The position numbers were made by a program, and so were the translations under genes. Shown in pieces: positions 1 to 9,065 of a stretch of 64,000 bases of DNA. This stretch comes from an uncultured Lachnospiraceae bacterium (GTDB taxonomy: Bacteria > Bacillota > Clostridia > Lachnospirales > Lachnospiraceae): contig CAKRCW010000003.1 in the NCBI GenBank assembly GCA_934309145.1, positions 124,001 to 188,000 of the forward strand, in the 5' to 3' direction. Below the pieces are notes generated by a model that saw only the letters and a list, made by a program, of their open reading frames with translations, was not told where the DNA came from and made no database searches. The stretch's first letter is position 1; each line of letters starts with the position of its first letter.

Positions 1-336
1 AATGGCAGTGAATATGCATCTGTAATCAACCAGTCCAAGACCAATGGGCTTACGAATAACCTTAAGAGTATGGACAATAGTGTTGCAACTGATGACGAGA
101 TGATGGATGCCTGCAAGGAATTTGAGGCATATATGATAGAACAGGTTTATAAGCAGATGGAAAAGACCATTATGAAGTCTGATGATGAGGAGGACCAGTA
201 CGAGGAGTATTTTGGAGATATGCGTATACAGGAATTTGCCAAGTCCGCATCAGAGCAGGGAACGTTCGGGTTGGCACAGCAGTTGTATGAAGCTATGAAA
301 ACACAGAGTCAGGCTATAGATCCAAGTACATTATAA
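1..336 (+). CDS. flgJ: Flagellar rod-binding protein, FlgJ N-terminal type (5' end outside window)
   Basis: The reading frame is open from base 1, so the start lies upstream; 111 residues are visible. The stretch with ACKEFEAYMIEQVYKQM matches the rod-binding domain of FlgJ-type proteins, which assist assembly of the flagellar rod through the periplasm-equivalent space. There is no muramidase domain after it, as is usual in Firmicutes, where rod-binding proteins are short. The C-terminal part (FGLAQQLYEAMKTQ) is the second conserved helix of this domain. It presumably ends a rod operon (flgF/flgG-like genes would lie upstream). RecD2 follows after 26 bp. Family assignment is fairly sure; the exact name is by analogy. 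Confidence 0.8.
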   Translation, partial: NGSEYASVINQSKTNGLTNNLKSMDNSVATDDEMMDACKEFEAYMIEQVYKQMEKTIMKSDDEEDQYEEYFGDMRIQEFAKSASEQGTFGLAQQLYEAMKTQSQAIDPSTL

Positions 337-362
337 TACAAGGAAGTTTAATGTGAAAGACC

Positions 363-2615
363 ATGACAAGAGAAGGATACATAGAGAATATAATATATAA
401 GAACGAAGAAAATGGATATGCCGTATTTTCTGTTCAGGGTGAAGATGGAGAAGAAATATTTGTTGGAACACTGTACAATGCAGGTGAAGGTTTATATATT
501 ATAGCTGAGGGTGATTATGTTAATCACCCTCAATATGACATACAGTTCAAGTTCACATCATGTGAGCTCAGGATGCCGGATGATATAGTGGGTATAGAGA
601 GATATCTGGCATCAGGAATTATCAAAGGCGTCGGGGAAGTCCGGGCAAAGCAAATCGTCAAAAAATTCAAGACAGATACACTTAGAATAATGGAAGAAGA
701 GCCGGAGCGTCTGGCAGAGATAAAAGGTATATCGGAGCGTCAGGCAAGGCTTATTGCAACGTCATATGCAGAGAAGAGGGAATTTCAGGAAGTAATTATG
801 TTCCTCAGTGAGTATGGAATCTCTGTAAATATGGGTATGAAGATATACAAGTATTATGGCGACCGCGTTTATGAGATTTTGAGAGGAAATCCATATAAGC
901 TTGCTGAGGATATTACAGGGATAGGTTTTCGTGCTGCTGATGAGATTGCCAAGAGAATGGGCGTTGATGCTGACTCAGAATATAGAATACGCTCCGCAAT
1001 TATATACACATTAAGTCTTGCTGGTCAGGATGGTCATATGTATTTGCCGCAGAGTATGTTGTTTGATAAAGTCAAGGAATTTCTCGGACACATAGAGGAA
1101 GATGTAATTGCTAATCAGGTGATGGAGCTTGCCATAGAGAGCAAGATAGTTATCAAGAATATAGATGATGAGCCTGTTATATACAGCAATCAGAATTATT
1201 ATATAGAATTAAATACGGCAAGACTGCTGCTTGATTTACAGTTGAGATACGAGGTTCCGGAATATGAGCTTGAGGCAGCGATATCTAAGATAGAGAAAGA
1301 AACAGATATTATATTAGATGAGATGCAGAGCGCTGCGGTGAAATCTGCAATAACGGCAGGTGTCGCAGTTATAACAGGAGGTCCGGGTACAGGTAAGACA
1401 ACAATCATTGAAGCTATTTTGAAATACTACGGCATGCAGGGAATGGACATAAAATTATGTGCACCTACGGGAAGAGCCGCAAAGAGGATGACCGAATCCA
1501 CAGGATGGCCGGCTCAGACAATACACAGACTTCTTGAGGTTGTTGGAATGCCGGCGGATGAGTCTGACAGTGGGGAGAGAGTGCATTTTACAAGAAATGC
1601 TTCAAATCCACTGGAGTGTGATGCGATAATTGTGGATGAAATGTCAATGGTTGACAGCTATATATTCTATTCATTGTTGCAGGCAATATCTTATGGAACC
1701 AGACTGATACTTGTTGGAGACGTTAATCAGCTCCCTTCTGTTGGGGCTGGAAATGTACTAAAGGATATAATCAATTCAGAATATTTTCCGGTGACAACCC
1801 TGACTAAGATATTTCGTCAGGAGGATGGAAGTGACATAGTTATAAATGCACACAAGATTAACAGAGGTGAGCATCTTGAGATAAGTAATAAGAGCAAGGA
1901 CTTTTTCTTTATACAGAGGACAGGTGTGGTGAATACTGTTAATGAGGTAAAGGAGCTTGTGTCGGACAATCTTCCTAGATATCTTAATATCAGTCCTATG
2001 GATATACAGGTGCTTACACCTATGAGAAAATATGAGCTTGGTGTTGAGAATATGAACATGAAGCTTCAGGAACTGCTTAACCCTGCGGCTAAGGGAAAGA
2101 ACGAAAAAGAGAAAAATAATATTATTTTCCGTGAGGGCGATAAGGTTATGCAGATTAAGAATAATTATAAGCTTGAGTGGAAGATATATGGTATAGGCAG
2201 AAATGGAGAGGGAACAGGCTATGTCATTGACGAGGGCGTTGGAGTATTTAATGGAGATATGGGTGTCATAAAAGAGATTAGCGACTATGACGAGGAGGTT
2301 ACTGTATTATTCGACGATGGTCGCGTCTGTGTGTATGGATATGATAAATTAGATGAGCTTGAGCACGCATTTGCAATAACTATTCACAAGTCTCAGGGTA
2401 GTGAATATCCTGCTGTTGTGATACCGCTTGTCAATGGTCCAGGCAAGCTTATGAATAGAAATCTGCTTTATACTGCTATAACAAGAGCCAAGCAGATGGT
2501 TGTGGTTGTCGGTAATATGGGGATGGTAAACTATATGATTGACAACACAGATGAGCAAAAGAGATATACGGGATTGTCACTTAGAATAAAGGAAATGGCT
2601 GAGAGTGGGGTTTGA
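363..2615 (+). CDS. recD2: ATP-dependent DNA helicase RecD2
   Basis: This 750-residue protein is a superfamily 1B 5'-3' DNA helicase of the RecD2/YrrC type, which acts in repair without RecB or RecC. The N-terminal third has helix-hairpin-helix segments (GVGEVRAKQIVKKF near residue 97 and IKGISERQARLI near 121), typical of RecD2 and absent from RecD. Motor motifs are Walker A GGPGTGKT at 339-346, Walker B VDEMSMVD with D425/E426, GDVNQLPSVGAG from 452, and the C-terminal HKSQGSEYP motif near 675. Length fits the family (about 715-800). The start is ATG with only a weak ribosome site. It sits inside a flagellar operon directly before comF, where Bacillus subtilis has the helicase gene comFA. 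Confidence 0.93.
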   Translation: MTREGYIENIIYKNEENGYAVFSVQGEDGEEIFVGTLYNAGEGLYIIAEGDYVNHPQYDIQFKFTSCELRMPDDIVGIERYLASGIIKGVGEVRAKQIVKKFKTDTLRIMEEEPERLAEIKGISERQARLIATSYAEKREFQEVIMFLSEYGISVNMGMKIYKYYGDRVYEILRGNPYKLAEDITGIGFRAADEIAKRMGVDADSEYRIRSAIIYTLSLAGQDGHMYLPQSMLFDKVKEFLGHIEEDVIANQVMELAIESKIVIKNIDDEPVIYSNQNYYIELNTARLLLDLQLRYEVPEYELEAAISKIEKETDIILDEMQSAAVKSAITAGVAVITGGPGTGKTTIIEAILKYYGMQGMDIKLCAPTGRAAKRMTESTGWPAQTIHRLLEVVGMPADESDSGERVHFTRNASNPLECDAIIVDEMSMVDSYIFYSLLQAISYGTRLILVGDVNQLPSVGAGNVLKDIINSEYFPVTTLTKIFRQEDGSDIVINAHKINRGEHLEISNKSKDFFFIQRTGVVNTVNEVKELVSDNLPRYLNISPMDIQVLTPMRKYELGVENMNMKLQELLNPAAKGKNEKEKNNIIFREGDKVMQIKNNYKLEWKIYGIGRNGEGTGYVIDEGVGVFNGDMGVIKEISDYDEEVTVLFDDGRVCVYGYDKLDELEHAFAITIHKSQGSEYPAVVIPLVNGPGKLMNRNLLYTAITRAKQMVVVVGNMGMVNYMIDNTDEQKRYTGLSLRIKEMAESGV

Positions 2616-3349
2616 GATTGGCGCGAAACAGGGCAAAGAAGATAATCAAATATGCTGGACGTATGCTTTATCCGCCAACCTGCCCATTGTGTCAGAGGGT
2701 GCTTGAAATAGATAACATGGGAACCTGTGAAGAGTGTGTAGGGCTTATTTCTTATGTGCAGAAACCATCATGCTTAAGGTGTGGAAAGGAAATTGCCGAT
2801 GAGGAGGCAGAGCTTTGTGAGGACTGCACGAATTACGAGAGAACCTATATCAAGGGATTTCCTGCAATGAACTATATCGGACCTGTAACCAAATGCGTAG
2901 CGTCATTTAAGTATAACAACAGGCGGGATTTGGCAGATTTTTTCGCCAACGAAATAATAAAATGCTGCGGACACGAGATATTAGACGTGTCTCCTGAGAT
3001 ATTTGTACCGATACCGGTTCATAAGAGCAAGCTTAAGAAGCGTGGCTACAATCAGGCGGAGCTGCTTGCCAAGAGCCTTGGCGAAAGGCTTGATATTCCT
3101 GTGGAAGCGAATCTGATAATTAGAAGCACTAATACTATGCCGCAGAAGAAACTAGACAATGAGGAAAGAGAAAAGAATTTGAAAAAAGCTTTTATTTCCA
3201 GTGGCGAGATAGTAAAATATAAAAGAGTTATGCTGGTGGATGATATATATACCACTGGAGCTACTATAGAGACATGCACTAAGTTACTTAAGGAAAATGG
3301 CGTGTCGGAGGTATATTACACAAGTATATGTATAGGAAAGGGATATTAA
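2612..3349 (+). CDS. comF: ComF family protein (phosphoribosyltransferase fold)
   Basis: The product has 245 residues. It has an N-terminal zinc-ribbon-like region with four CxxC pairs (from C24/C27 to CEDC near residue 72) and a C-terminal type I phosphoribosyltransferase domain with the PRPP-loop motif MLVDDIYTTGAT near residue 206. ComFC proteins of naturally competent bacteria have this architecture and act in DNA uptake; in non-competent species their role is unclear. The start is TTG, overlapping the recD2 stop codon by four bases (TTGA), so translation is probably coupled. A second in-frame TTG lies two codons downstream. The next gene starts two bases after its stop. Confidence 0.9.
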   Translation: MRLARNRAKKIIKYAGRMLYPPTCPLCQRVLEIDNMGTCEECVGLISYVQKPSCLRCGKEIADEEAELCEDCTNYERTYIKGFPAMNYIGPVTKCVASFKYNNRRDLADFFANEIIKCCGHEILDVSPEIFVPIPVHKSKLKKRGYNQAELLAKSLGERLDIPVEANLIIRSTNTMPQKKLDNEEREKNLKKAFISSGEIVKYKRVMLVDDIYTTGATIETCTKLLKENGVSEVYYTSICIGKGY

Positions 3350-3350
3350 C

Positions 3351-3749
3351 ATGGAATTAATGAATTGCAAAAACTGTAAGAGATTATTTAATTATATAGC
3401 TGGAGATCCGATTTGCCCTAAATGCAAGGAGCTTTTGGAGGATAAGTTTCAGGAAGTAAAAAAATATATACGTGAAAATCCTGGCAGCAATGTTGATGAG
3501 GTTGCAGAGGCTTGTGACACATCGGTTAAGCAGATAAGAAGATGGGTGAGAGAGGAGAGGCTGTCATTTACAGATGATTCATTAGTTGGACTTGAGTGCG
3601 AGCGTTGTGGAAAAATGATACATAGTGGACGCTTCTGCAAGGAATGTGCCGGAGGTCTGGCAGATGCAATGAATGATGCATACAGAACTAAGATAAACTA
3701 CCAAAAGCCTAAGGGAAGTGCACAGGGAAAAATGAGATTTATGGATTAA
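3351..3749 (+). CDS. yvyF: YvyF-type flagellar operon protein
   Basis: The protein has 132 residues. A zinc-ribbon-like N-terminus (CKNCKRLFNY, then CPKC) is followed by a helix-turn-helix-like middle (VDEVAEACDTSVKQIRRWV, near residues 45-65) and another cysteine pair region (CERCGKMIHSGRFCKEC). This is the family named flagellar operon protein TIGR03826 / YvyF, found between comF and flgM in many Firmicutes. Its molecular role is not established; the layout suggests a nucleic-acid or partner-binding regulator. It is tightly packed after comF. Codon use matches the flagellar genes around it. Confidence 0.85.
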   Translation: MELMNCKNCKRLFNYIAGDPICPKCKELLEDKFQEVKKYIRENPGSNVDEVAEACDTSVKQIRRWVREERLSFTDDSLVGLECERCGKMIHSGRFCKECAGGLADAMNDAYRTKINYQKPKGSAQGKMRFMD

Positions 3750-3816
3750 TATGACTAAAATACTAATGTGTATATAATGAATGTGTAACAATAAGTTGGG
3801 TAAGTGGGATGTTAAT

Positions 3817-4221
3817 ATGAGAAGAATGTTGTATTTGGGTGTAATGTGTGCCATATTGCTTACAGGCTGTGGAAATAAGGAACATGATAAGTCTAAGGAC
3901 GATGCAGTCAGCACTCAGACTGAAGCTTCGGCATCGCAGACGGATGATGGAGTATTTGATATAAATGCTGATATTGATAAGGATGAGGGAGAATATAATG
4001 CTTCCGTTGAGTATATAAAGACATCCATATGTGAGCTTGGATATGTTGATAAGGTAGAAGTCTCACCGGAGAATTATACAGAATATAGTAAGAGTGAGGG
4101 TGTAACGATAACAGTAACTCTTGATGATACGAAGGATATTCCGGAGGATTATAAGGAGAGCATAGATAACTTTGTTGACAGCACTAATTACTATGATAAG
4201 TACGAGCTTAAATATGAGTAA
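3817..4221 (+). CDS. Small lipoprotein of unknown function
   Basis: With the ATG at 3817 the protein is 134 residues and begins MRRMLYLG, followed by a hydrophobic stretch and the lipobox LTGC, so it should be exported and lipid-anchored. An upstream in-frame ATG at 3781 would add 12 charged residues before the signal peptide and has no ribosome site. After the lipid cysteine comes a short polar linker rich in K, D, S and T, then an acidic domain of about 90 residues (SICELGYVDKVEV, then GVTITVTLDDTKDIPEDYK). I do not recognise the domain. It is the last gene before the terminator at 4303-4349 and separates yvyF from flgM, which are adjacent in Bacillus. Confidence 0.75.
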   Translation: MRRMLYLGVMCAILLTGCGNKEHDKSKDDAVSTQTEASASQTDDGVFDINADIDKDEGEYNASVEYIKTSICELGYVDKVEVSPENYTEYSKSEGVTITVTLDDTKDIPEDYKESIDNFVDSTNYYDKYELKYE

Positions 4222-4302
4222 TGATAAATGACAGGTACAAGTGCAGATTATGGATGATATGCATTTGAATTAAATAGTATTAGTTGAATTAAGTATAATA
4301 TA

Positions 4303-4349
4303 GGCGGAAAATTGTCTGCAACCTTGTGTTGAGAATACAATTTTTCGTC
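4303..4349 (+). terminator. Intrinsic terminator of the rod/recD2/comF operon
   Basis: GGCGGAAAATTGT (4303-4315) pairs with ACAATTTTTCGTC (4337-4349) through about 13 base pairs, including two G-U pairs. A smaller GCAAC/GTTG hairpin sits inside the loop. A T-rich stretch follows. It lies between the lipoprotein gene and flgM and fits a Rho-independent terminator that separates two flagellar transcription units. Confidence 0.7.
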
Positions 4350-4402
4350 TATATTTATATTTTGATGCTTATAAAACCCTATTATAAAAAACATAAAAAA
4401 AT

Positions 4403-4440
4403 TTGACAAACTTGTTATGTTCTGAAAAATATAACCGATA
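4403..4440 (+). promoter_or_regulatory. Possible promoter region for flgM
   Basis: TTGACA occurs at 4403-4408, but the best -10-like AAATAT is 18 bases downstream and poor. CCGATA at 4435-4440 looks like a sigma-28 (SigD) -10 element, yet the -35 position 15-16 bases upstream has no TAAA. One or both signals may drive the flgM operon, which begins 37 bases downstream with a good ribosome site (AAGGAGGG). The call rests on position and partial motifs only. Confidence 0.3.
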
Positions 4441-4476
4441 ACTACTATGAGATAATAAATTCAAGGAGGGATTAGT

Positions 4477-4767
4477 ATGCGAATTGGTACTTATAATATG
4501 ATAAGCCAGATATATGGCGCAAATAACACTAAGAAATCTAAAAACACTAATAGTACCGGATATGCAAGCTTCAAGGATGAAGTGTCTTTCTCTAGTATGG
4601 GAAAGGATATGCAGACTGCAAAGAATGCACTCGTGAAAACACCTGATGTAAGAGAGAGTTTGGTTGATGATATTAAGAGCAGAATGGATCAGGGAACATA
4701 CAGTGTTGACACAGATGAATTTGCAGATAAGCTTCTTGCTGCGTTTGCTGCAAAGAAGGCCTACTAA
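4477..4767 (+). CDS. flgM: Anti-sigma-28 factor FlgM
   Basis: The protein has 96 residues. The C-terminal half has the FlgM signature VRESLVDDIKSRMDQGTYSV followed by DTDEFADKLLAAF, the helices that wrap around sigma-28 and block it. The N-terminus is polar and unstructured, as expected for a protein that passes through the flagellar secretion channel. FlgM is exported when the hook is finished, freeing sigma-28 for late genes such as flagellin. It is the first gene of the flgM-flgN-flgK-flgL-fliW-csrA unit and has the ribosome site AAGGAGGGATTAGT. Confidence 0.92.
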   Translation: MRIGTYNMISQIYGANNTKKSKNTNSTGYASFKDEVSFSSMGKDMQTAKNALVKTPDVRESLVDDIKSRMDQGTYSVDTDEFADKLLAAFAAKKAY

Positions 4768-4789
4768 GATTAGATAAGGAGTTTTTCAT

Positions 4790-5323
4790 ATGGCAAGTCT
4801 TATAGAGAATTTAATTACTGAACTTAACGAGGAGTATGCTGTATATGAGAAGCTTCTTCATGTGTCGATGGAGAAAACTTCATCTATAGTATCTAATGAT
4901 TTGGATAGACTTAAGGAGACGACTGATAAGGAGCAGCTTTTAGTAGATACGATAACTAATCTTGGCAATACGAGGGAGAATATAATGGCTAATATAGCCA
5001 GTGTCCTTAACAAGAAACGGGGAGAGATAAAGATATCCGATATAGTAGCATTTTTGGATGGGCAGCCTCAATTTCAGGAGCCTTTGCAGGTTATCAATGA
5101 GAAGCTGGCTAAGATAGCGAGAAGGTTAAGAGATATAAATACACATAATCAGAATCTTATCAAGGAATCGCTGTCAATGATAGAGTATAATATCAATTTA
5201 CTACAGAATTTGAACAGGGCCCCAGAGACTGCGGAATATACAAAGGATATGTTCAAGGGAGCAGGAAGATATTCGGGTGCAAGTGATATGCCGGTAACGG
5301 GCGGATTTGATACAAGAAATTAA
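4790..5323 (+). CDS. flgN: Flagellar export chaperone FlgN
   Basis: The 177-residue product is mostly helical and coiled-coil-like with a FlgN pattern: an N-terminal LIENLITELNEEYAVYEKLL helix, a central polar helix, and a C-terminal helix with IKESLSMIEYNINLLQ. FlgN binds the C-terminal ends of the hook-filament junction proteins FlgK and FlgL and delivers them to the export apparatus. It lies between flgM and flgK, exactly as in Bacillus and other Firmicutes. The C-terminal 25 residues are disordered-looking. Its 3' end comes 19 bp before the chosen flgK start. Confidence 0.88.
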   Translation: MASLIENLITELNEEYAVYEKLLHVSMEKTSSIVSNDLDRLKETTDKEQLLVDTITNLGNTRENIMANIASVLNKKRGEIKISDIVAFLDGQPQFQEPLQVINEKLAKIARRLRDINTHNQNLIKESLSMIEYNINLLQNLNRAPETAEYTKDMFKGAGRYSGASDMPVTGGFDTRN

Positions 5324-5342
5324 AATTAATGGAGGTGAGCGT

Positions 5343-7160
5343 ATGAGTGGTACAATGGGCAGACTGTCAATAGGAGTGACAGGATTACAGACTAGTCAAT
5401 ATGCTTTGAATACAACTGCACACAACCTTATGAATACGCAAACCGATGGTTATTCGAGACAGCAGGTTATGCTGACTGACCGTTCATATGTTAAGCTTAG
5501 TACAGGAGCTGTATATACGAACAAATCAGGACTTGGAGTAGTTACTGCTGAGATAAAACAAGTAAGAGATAAATTCGCTGATGCAGCGTATCGTACAGAG
5601 AATGGCAGAATGGATTACTATAAGGCACAGTACGAGACGGTTGCAGAGGTTGAGACGTATTTTGGAGAGCTTGAGGGTAAGGATTTCAATACCACAATGA
5701 ACAGCTTGTGGCTGTCATTACAGGAGCTTCAGAAGGAATCAAGCAGCATTGTAACAAGAAGCTCGTTTATTTCTACAGCACAGACATTTTTGGATAGAGT
5801 GCAGAATATAAGAAACAGCTTAGTACAGTATCAGAGAAATCTTAATCAGAATATTAAGAGTCAGGTGAATACAATCAATGAGCTTTCCGATACAATATTA
5901 GAGTTAAATAAGCAAATTCTTTCAGCAGAGGCGTCAGGAATTGAGAATGCCAACGATTACAGGGATGCAAGAAATGCAGCTTTAGATAAGCTTAGTGGAA
6001 TCGTTGATACAGAGGTAATAAATAATCTTGACGGAACTGTTGAAGTATATATAGAGGGCAGATGCCTTGTCACAAGAGGTAAGGCATATAAGCTTGAGGC
6101 AGTAAAGATAAAAGATAATGAGCAGTACAAGAACAATTATGATTTTACAGCAGACTCCACAGATTTTTTGATGCCGGTTTGGGCAGATGATGGAGAAGCA
6201 TTATTTTCAATAAACAGACTTCCGTCTACGGAGAATAATTCGGATGTAGGTTCTTTGAAAGGTCTTATGATGGCGAGAGGTTATTTTGTAGGTAATTATA
6301 CAGATGTTCCTACCAAGCCTGTCAAGCCGCTTGCAGATGATTACGCAACGGATGCGGATTATCAGGCAGCCATGACACAGTATGAGAAAGACCTTAATGA
6401 TTACGTTAATGATTTAGAGTATTTCAACACATATGTTGAACCATATACGGTGACTAATCTTATGTCGCAGTTTGATGTTTTGGTACATGCTATGGTTACT
6501 CAGATGAATGATGTACTTTGTCCCAATAAGGAGGTTACACTTGCAGACGGAAGTGTTATCAGGGTGCTTGATGAGGATAAGGCAGGAGTTGGTATGGGTA
6601 ATGGAAACGAGTACGCAGGAACAGAACTTTTTGTGAGAAAAAGTATGCCGCGGTATACTGAGCAGACAGTTACACTTGCAGATGGAACTACACAGACCTT
6701 TAAGGTATATAACGAGGAAGATCCAGACGACTATTACTCATTATATACAACGGGTAACATAGAGGTTAATCCAGAGCTGCTTAAGAATCCTTCTCTGCTT
6801 CCGCTGTCAAGAGATACAGGGGCAGAGGCACAGGAAACAGTTGATGAAATGCTTGCTCTCTGGAATGTCAAGTTCTCAACAGTTAGTCCTAATTCCCTTG
6901 TTGAGTGCAATTATATGGACTATTATGCGGGGATGATAGATGACCTTTCAGACAGGGGTTATACATATAACTCTATGGCGAAGTCGCAGGAGCAGTCAGT
7001 AACAGATATAGAAAATCTAAGACAGGGCGTTGTCGGAGTATCTTCTGACGAGGAGCTCTCTAATATGATTAAATTCCAGCACGCATACAATGCGTCATCA
7101 AGATACATAAATACAGTATCAGAGATGATTGAGCATTTGATTATGTCGCTTGGTTCTTGA
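5343..7160 (+). CDS. flgK: Flagellar hook-associated protein FlgK (copy 1)
   Basis: The protein has 605 residues from the ATG at 5343, which follows GGAGGTGAGCGT; an earlier in-frame start at 5307 lies inside flgN and lacks a ribosome site. The N-terminal D0 segment ALNTTAHNLMNTQTDGYSRQ and C-terminal SNMIKFQHAYNASSRYINTV are the paired helices that build the axial junction. FlgK (HAP1) joins the hook to the filament. The middle region has an acidic, proline-containing insert (residues about 320-360). A second, diverged flgK follows 25 bp downstream. Confidence 0.93.
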   Translation: MSGTMGRLSIGVTGLQTSQYALNTTAHNLMNTQTDGYSRQQVMLTDRSYVKLSTGAVYTNKSGLGVVTAEIKQVRDKFADAAYRTENGRMDYYKAQYETVAEVETYFGELEGKDFNTTMNSLWLSLQELQKESSSIVTRSSFISTAQTFLDRVQNIRNSLVQYQRNLNQNIKSQVNTINELSDTILELNKQILSAEASGIENANDYRDARNAALDKLSGIVDTEVINNLDGTVEVYIEGRCLVTRGKAYKLEAVKIKDNEQYKNNYDFTADSTDFLMPVWADDGEALFSINRLPSTENNSDVGSLKGLMMARGYFVGNYTDVPTKPVKPLADDYATDADYQAAMTQYEKDLNDYVNDLEYFNTYVEPYTVTNLMSQFDVLVHAMVTQMNDVLCPNKEVTLADGSVIRVLDEDKAGVGMGNGNEYAGTELFVRKSMPRYTEQTVTLADGTTQTFKVYNEEDPDDYYSLYTTGNIEVNPELLKNPSLLPLSRDTGAEAQETVDEMLALWNVKFSTVSPNSLVECNYMDYYAGMIDDLSDRGYTYNSMAKSQEQSVTDIENLRQGVVGVSSDEELSNMIKFQHAYNASSRYINTVSEMIEHLIMSLGS

Positions 7161-7185
7161 TAATAAAGGATAGGAGGTATAATAC

Positions 7186-9054
7186 ATGCCATCAACATTT
7201 TTAGGCTTAAATACAGGACTTTCGGGACTTAATTATTTTCAAAATGCTTTGAATACAACTGCACATAATATCTCCAATTCCAACACTAAGGGCTACTCAA
7301 GACAGCAGGTGCTGGCATCAGCGTCAAATCCGCTTGATATCAATGCCACATACGGAATGATGGGAACAGGAATTACTGCTACAAGTGTAGATAGAATGAG
7401 AGATGCATTTTACGATAATAAATATTGGGCAGCTAATTCAAGATACAACAAATATAATGCAGAGTATGATAATCTCTCACAGCTCCAGACATATATGAAC
7501 GAGATGGCAGGAGACTCTGGCTATACAAAGTGGCTGTCACAGTTATCAAGCTCATTGCAGGATATAGCGGATAATCCTTCTGATTATACAACGAGAATAT
7601 CATATACACTTACTGCTGATTCATTTACGGATATGGTTAATGAACTCTCTAATAATTTTCAGAGAACTCAGAAATCAATCAATGATGAGATTGAGCTTGC
7701 GGTAAGTGAGATTAATTCTTTAGCTAAGCAGATATATGAGCTTACACAGCAGATTATCAATATAGAGCTTAAGGGTGCAAATGCAAATGACCTTAGGGAT
7801 AAACGAGGAGTGTGCATAGATAAGCTTTCTGAGTATGTGGATGTAGAGGTTGAGGAGACCTCCATTATGTATGGTTCGGGAAAGGATGCAACACCTTCAA
7901 AGGCTGAGGCGTTGTCGGTTAGAATTAATGGTGAGATATTGGTTGATGAGATAGAATATAACCAGCTGATGGTTGTTCCTAGAAGTCAGGCGTTAAACCA
8001 GAACGATGCGGAGGGCTTGGTTGATATACATTGGGCTTGTGCAGATGGTTCGGCGGGCGAGAGGTTTGAGGCTACACAGAACGAGGGTAAGCTTGCAGGC
8101 TTGTTTGATGTAAGAGATGGAAATAATGGTGAGGTATTCTCGGGTGAGATAAAATCAGTAAGCACAAATCCGGCAGAGGTGACAATAAGCCTTGCCAAAT
8201 CTATAAATATAAATAAACTTAACATTCCAAGTCAGGGAATTATAACGTTGAATGGCAGACAGTATATGTATGATGGCTGGACTGCTGAATATGATGCAGA
8301 TGGCAATATGAATAATTTCAAGTTCACAAACATGACTATGTATAATGAGAAGAATGTTGAAGTTGCAGCCCAGTTCCCTAATAATATGGTAGGCTATACA
8401 GGAATCATAGGAAGCAGCAATTCTACTAAGGGTATACCATATTATCAGGCACAGTTAAATGAGCTTGTAAGAACATTTTCAAAGTACATCAATTCTTTAA
8501 CTACAGCAGGCGTTGATGAAAATGGCGATGCGGGACTTGATATGTTTACGGCACTTGATGCATTTGGTGAGGATTTTGTGTTAAAGGATTCCATGCAGGG
8601 TGCAGGCACTATATCTTCTAATGATTCAAGCTATTACAGACTTACCGCTATTAACTGGGAGTTAAATTCGGCGTGGAAGGATGATCCTAGCAAGGTGGTT
8701 GTATCGTATGCGAAGGACGTTGAGCAGGGTGATATCGAGGCAAGACCTATTATAGATAAGATTATATTTGGAATGACAGACCAGACCATGTTCCAGCAGG
8801 GAACTATATCACAGTTTATGCAGGCTATGACAACTAATATGGCTGTTGATATATCTAAGATGAAGGTATTTACTGAGAATCAGGATGATATAAGATATAC
8901 AATAGATAGCCAGAGGCAGTCAGTATCAGGTGTTGATGAGAATGAAGAGGCATCAGATTTGACTAAGTATGAGAACCTGTATAATCTTGCATCGAAGGTT
9001 ATATCTATATTGAATGAAGTTTATGATAAGCTTATAAATGACACCGGAGTATAA
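7186..9054 (+). CDS. flgK: Flagellar hook-associated protein FlgK (copy 2)
   Basis: The protein has 622 residues. The N-terminus (GLSGLNYFQNALNTTAHNIS, then NTKGYSRQQVLAS) is a typical FlgK D0/D1 start and is closely similar to copy 1. The C-terminus (EASDLTKYENLYNLASKVIS) is recognisably FlgK-like but less conserved: the usual QQAYQASA-type core is changed to ENLYNLAS. It may form a second junction layer or replace copy 1 under some conditions. The start has the ribosome site AGGAGGTATAATAC. The FlgL gene begins 11 bp later. Confidence 0.88.
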   Translation: MPSTFLGLNTGLSGLNYFQNALNTTAHNISNSNTKGYSRQQVLASASNPLDINATYGMMGTGITATSVDRMRDAFYDNKYWAANSRYNKYNAEYDNLSQLQTYMNEMAGDSGYTKWLSQLSSSLQDIADNPSDYTTRISYTLTADSFTDMVNELSNNFQRTQKSINDEIELAVSEINSLAKQIYELTQQIINIELKGANANDLRDKRGVCIDKLSEYVDVEVEETSIMYGSGKDATPSKAEALSVRINGEILVDEIEYNQLMVVPRSQALNQNDAEGLVDIHWACADGSAGERFEATQNEGKLAGLFDVRDGNNGEVFSGEIKSVSTNPAEVTISLAKSININKLNIPSQGIITLNGRQYMYDGWTAEYDADGNMNNFKFTNMTMYNEKNVEVAAQFPNNMVGYTGIIGSSNSTKGIPYYQAQLNELVRTFSKYINSLTTAGVDENGDAGLDMFTALDAFGEDFVLKDSMQGAGTISSNDSSYYRLTAINWELNSAWKDDPSKVVVSYAKDVEQGDIEARPIIDKIIFGMTDQTMFQQGTISQFMQAMTTNMAVDISKMKVFTENQDDIRYTIDSQRQSVSGVDENEEASDLTKYENLYNLASKVISILNEVYDKLINDTGV

Positions 9055-9065
9055 GGAGGGATAGT

